This document shows positions 63,257 through 64,000 of a DNA stretch of 64,000 bases, piece after piece. Each line of letters opens with the position of its first letter. Position 1 is the first letter of the stretch. Where the stretch lies: the NCBI GenBank assembly GCA_963774445.1, contig CAVZFC010000019.1, forward strand, positions 1,116,001-1,180,000. Reading direction: 5' to 3'. The notes under the pieces were generated by a model. It did not search any database, was not told where the DNA came from, and saw nothing but the letters and a program-made list of their open reading frames with translations. The position numbers and the translations under genes are program-made. Source of the DNA: CAVUQH01 sp963774445 (GTDB lineage: Bacteria; Myxococcota_A; Polyangia; Haliangiales; Haliangiaceae).

Positions 63257-64000
63257 TCAGGCGCGGTCGTCGGCCAGGAGGCGGGCGGCGGCGTCGACGA
63301 GGGGGAGCGCGAGCGTCGCGCCGGTGCCTTCGCCGCGGGCGAGGCCGAGGTCGAACAGCGGCGTCAGGCCGAGCCTCTCGAGCGCGGCGCGGTGGGCGGG
63401 TGAGCCTCCGGCGTGGGCGGCCACCAGGTAGCCGGTGACCTCCGGCGCCAAGCCGGCGGCGATCAGCGCGGCGGCCCAGGTGGCGGCGTCGTCGAGGATC
63501 ACCGGTACGTTGATCGACGCGCACGACAGCATCAGGCCGGCGAGCACGCCGAGGTCGGGGCCGCCGAACGCGGCCAAGAGCTCGAGCGGGGCGCGCGCAC
63601 CCGGCGAGGCGGCCAGCGCCTGTTCGATGGCGTCGCGGTCGGCGTCGGCGAACGCCGTGGCGTTGCCGCAGATCGCGGCGATCACCGCGCCGGAGACGGT
63701 TGGGCTGCCGGTGGACACCTGGCCCAGCGCGATCACGTCGACGCCGGCGTCGGCGATCGACAGTGCCAGCGCGATGCCGGTCTGCACCGCCGTGACCGCC
63801 TCGACCGGCGTCATCGCGGCGCCGTCGCGCAGGTCGGCGGTGCCGTCGCAGATGGGAAAGCGCAGGACGCCGGCGCCGAGGTCGCGTTCGCCGCCGCCGC
63901 GCACGCCGCAGTCGACCAGCACGAGCTGCGCACCGGCCGTGCGCACGGCGGCGTTGACCGCGGCGCCCCCGCCGGCCAGGTGGCGCAGCGCCACCACGGT
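63257..64000 (-). CDS. cobT: CobT, nicotinate-nucleotide:DMB phosphoribosyltransferase (C-terminal part)
   Basis: About 248 codons are visible before the window edge. Motifs of the cobalamin lower-ligand enzyme CobT: GGAAVNAAVRTAGAQLVLVDCGVRG, VDVIALGQVSTGSPTVSGAVIAAI, FGGPDLGVLAGLM, PVILDDAATWAAALI and GLTPLFDLGLARGEGTGATLALPLV with the catalytic glutamate in GEGTGA. The C-terminal end is complete at 63257. The start lies beyond 64000. Confidence 0.92.
   Translation of the reverse strand, partial: TVVALRHLAGGGAAVNAAVRTAGAQLVLVDCGVRGGGERDLGAGVLRFPICDGTADLRDGAAMTPVEAVTAVQTGIALALSIADAGVDVIALGQVSTGSPTVSGAVIAAICGNATAFADADRDAIEQALAASPGARAPLELLAAFGGPDLGVLAGLMLSCASINVPVILDDAATWAAALIAAGLAPEVTGYLVAAHAGGSPAHRAALERLGLTPLFDLGLARGEGTGATLALPLVDAAARLLADDRA

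Overview
The window is a high-GC (about 70%), gene-dense stretch of a Gram-negative chromosome. GTG and TTG starts are frequent, and ATGA/GTGA gene overlaps are common. The gene mix points to Myxococcota (Polyangia/Haliangia-like): two sigma54 activators, a REC-PilZ-STAS fusion, a 1,200-residue Ser/Thr kinase with ATPase and TPR parts, cysteine-rich and calcium-repeat lipoproteins, and several Omp85-type barrels. This assignment is inferred from gene content; no rRNA or tRNA gene was seen.

Layout. 1-4,600: partial DUF2723 membrane protein, sigma54 activator, glutathione synthetase, adenosine deaminase, PKD lipoprotein. 4,600-9,200: ECF sigma factor overlapping a porin-like gene, MepA-type endopeptidase, YbjN-like protein with a cystathionine gamma-synthase/lyase. 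9,200-16,600: aspartic-protease/PDZ lipoprotein, POTRA-Omp85 protein, amidohydrolase lipoprotein, zinc-ribbon/coiled-coil tail-anchored protein, REC-PilZ-STAS protein. 16,600-25,500 (mostly minus strand): DUF299 regulator, radical SAM/SPASM enzyme with an overlapping 68-residue membrane peptide, NtrX-like regulator behind a 12-unit hexanucleotide repeat, astA with an apparent frameshift, polysaccharide deacetylase, ssb. 25,600-32,000: three glycosyltransferase-like genes, rseP, uvrC, a methyltransferase. 32,000-38,000: three large secreted lipoproteins. 38,000-48,000: two paralogous 'barrel + lipoprotein' gene pairs pointing at each other around an OmpA-type lipoprotein and ftsK. 48,000-58,400: M3 peptidase, lolA, gpmI, TlpA-like thioredoxin, kinase, D-cysteine desulfhydrase-like enzyme, glyoxalase II-like hydrolase. 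58,400-64,000: small membrane peptide, ceramidase-like lipoprotein, B-box/DUF4013-like protein, gamma-glutamylcyclotransferase, class B1 metallo-beta-lactamase-type lipoprotein, partial cobT.

The strongest candidate for an undescribed system is the duplicated pair made of a POTRA-less Omp85-like barrel and a roughly 530-560-residue lipoprotein (38055-41114 and 45028-47957). Each pair is fused by a GTGA overlap, and the two lipoproteins share long motifs. Other signals are three families of intergenic palindromic elements that begin exactly at stop codons, a likely radical SAM enzyme/peptide pair, and many -10-like boxes 6-11 nt before start codons, suggesting leaderless transcription. Two genes (astA and the first module lipoprotein) each need a single-base +1 shift to restore the expected protein.
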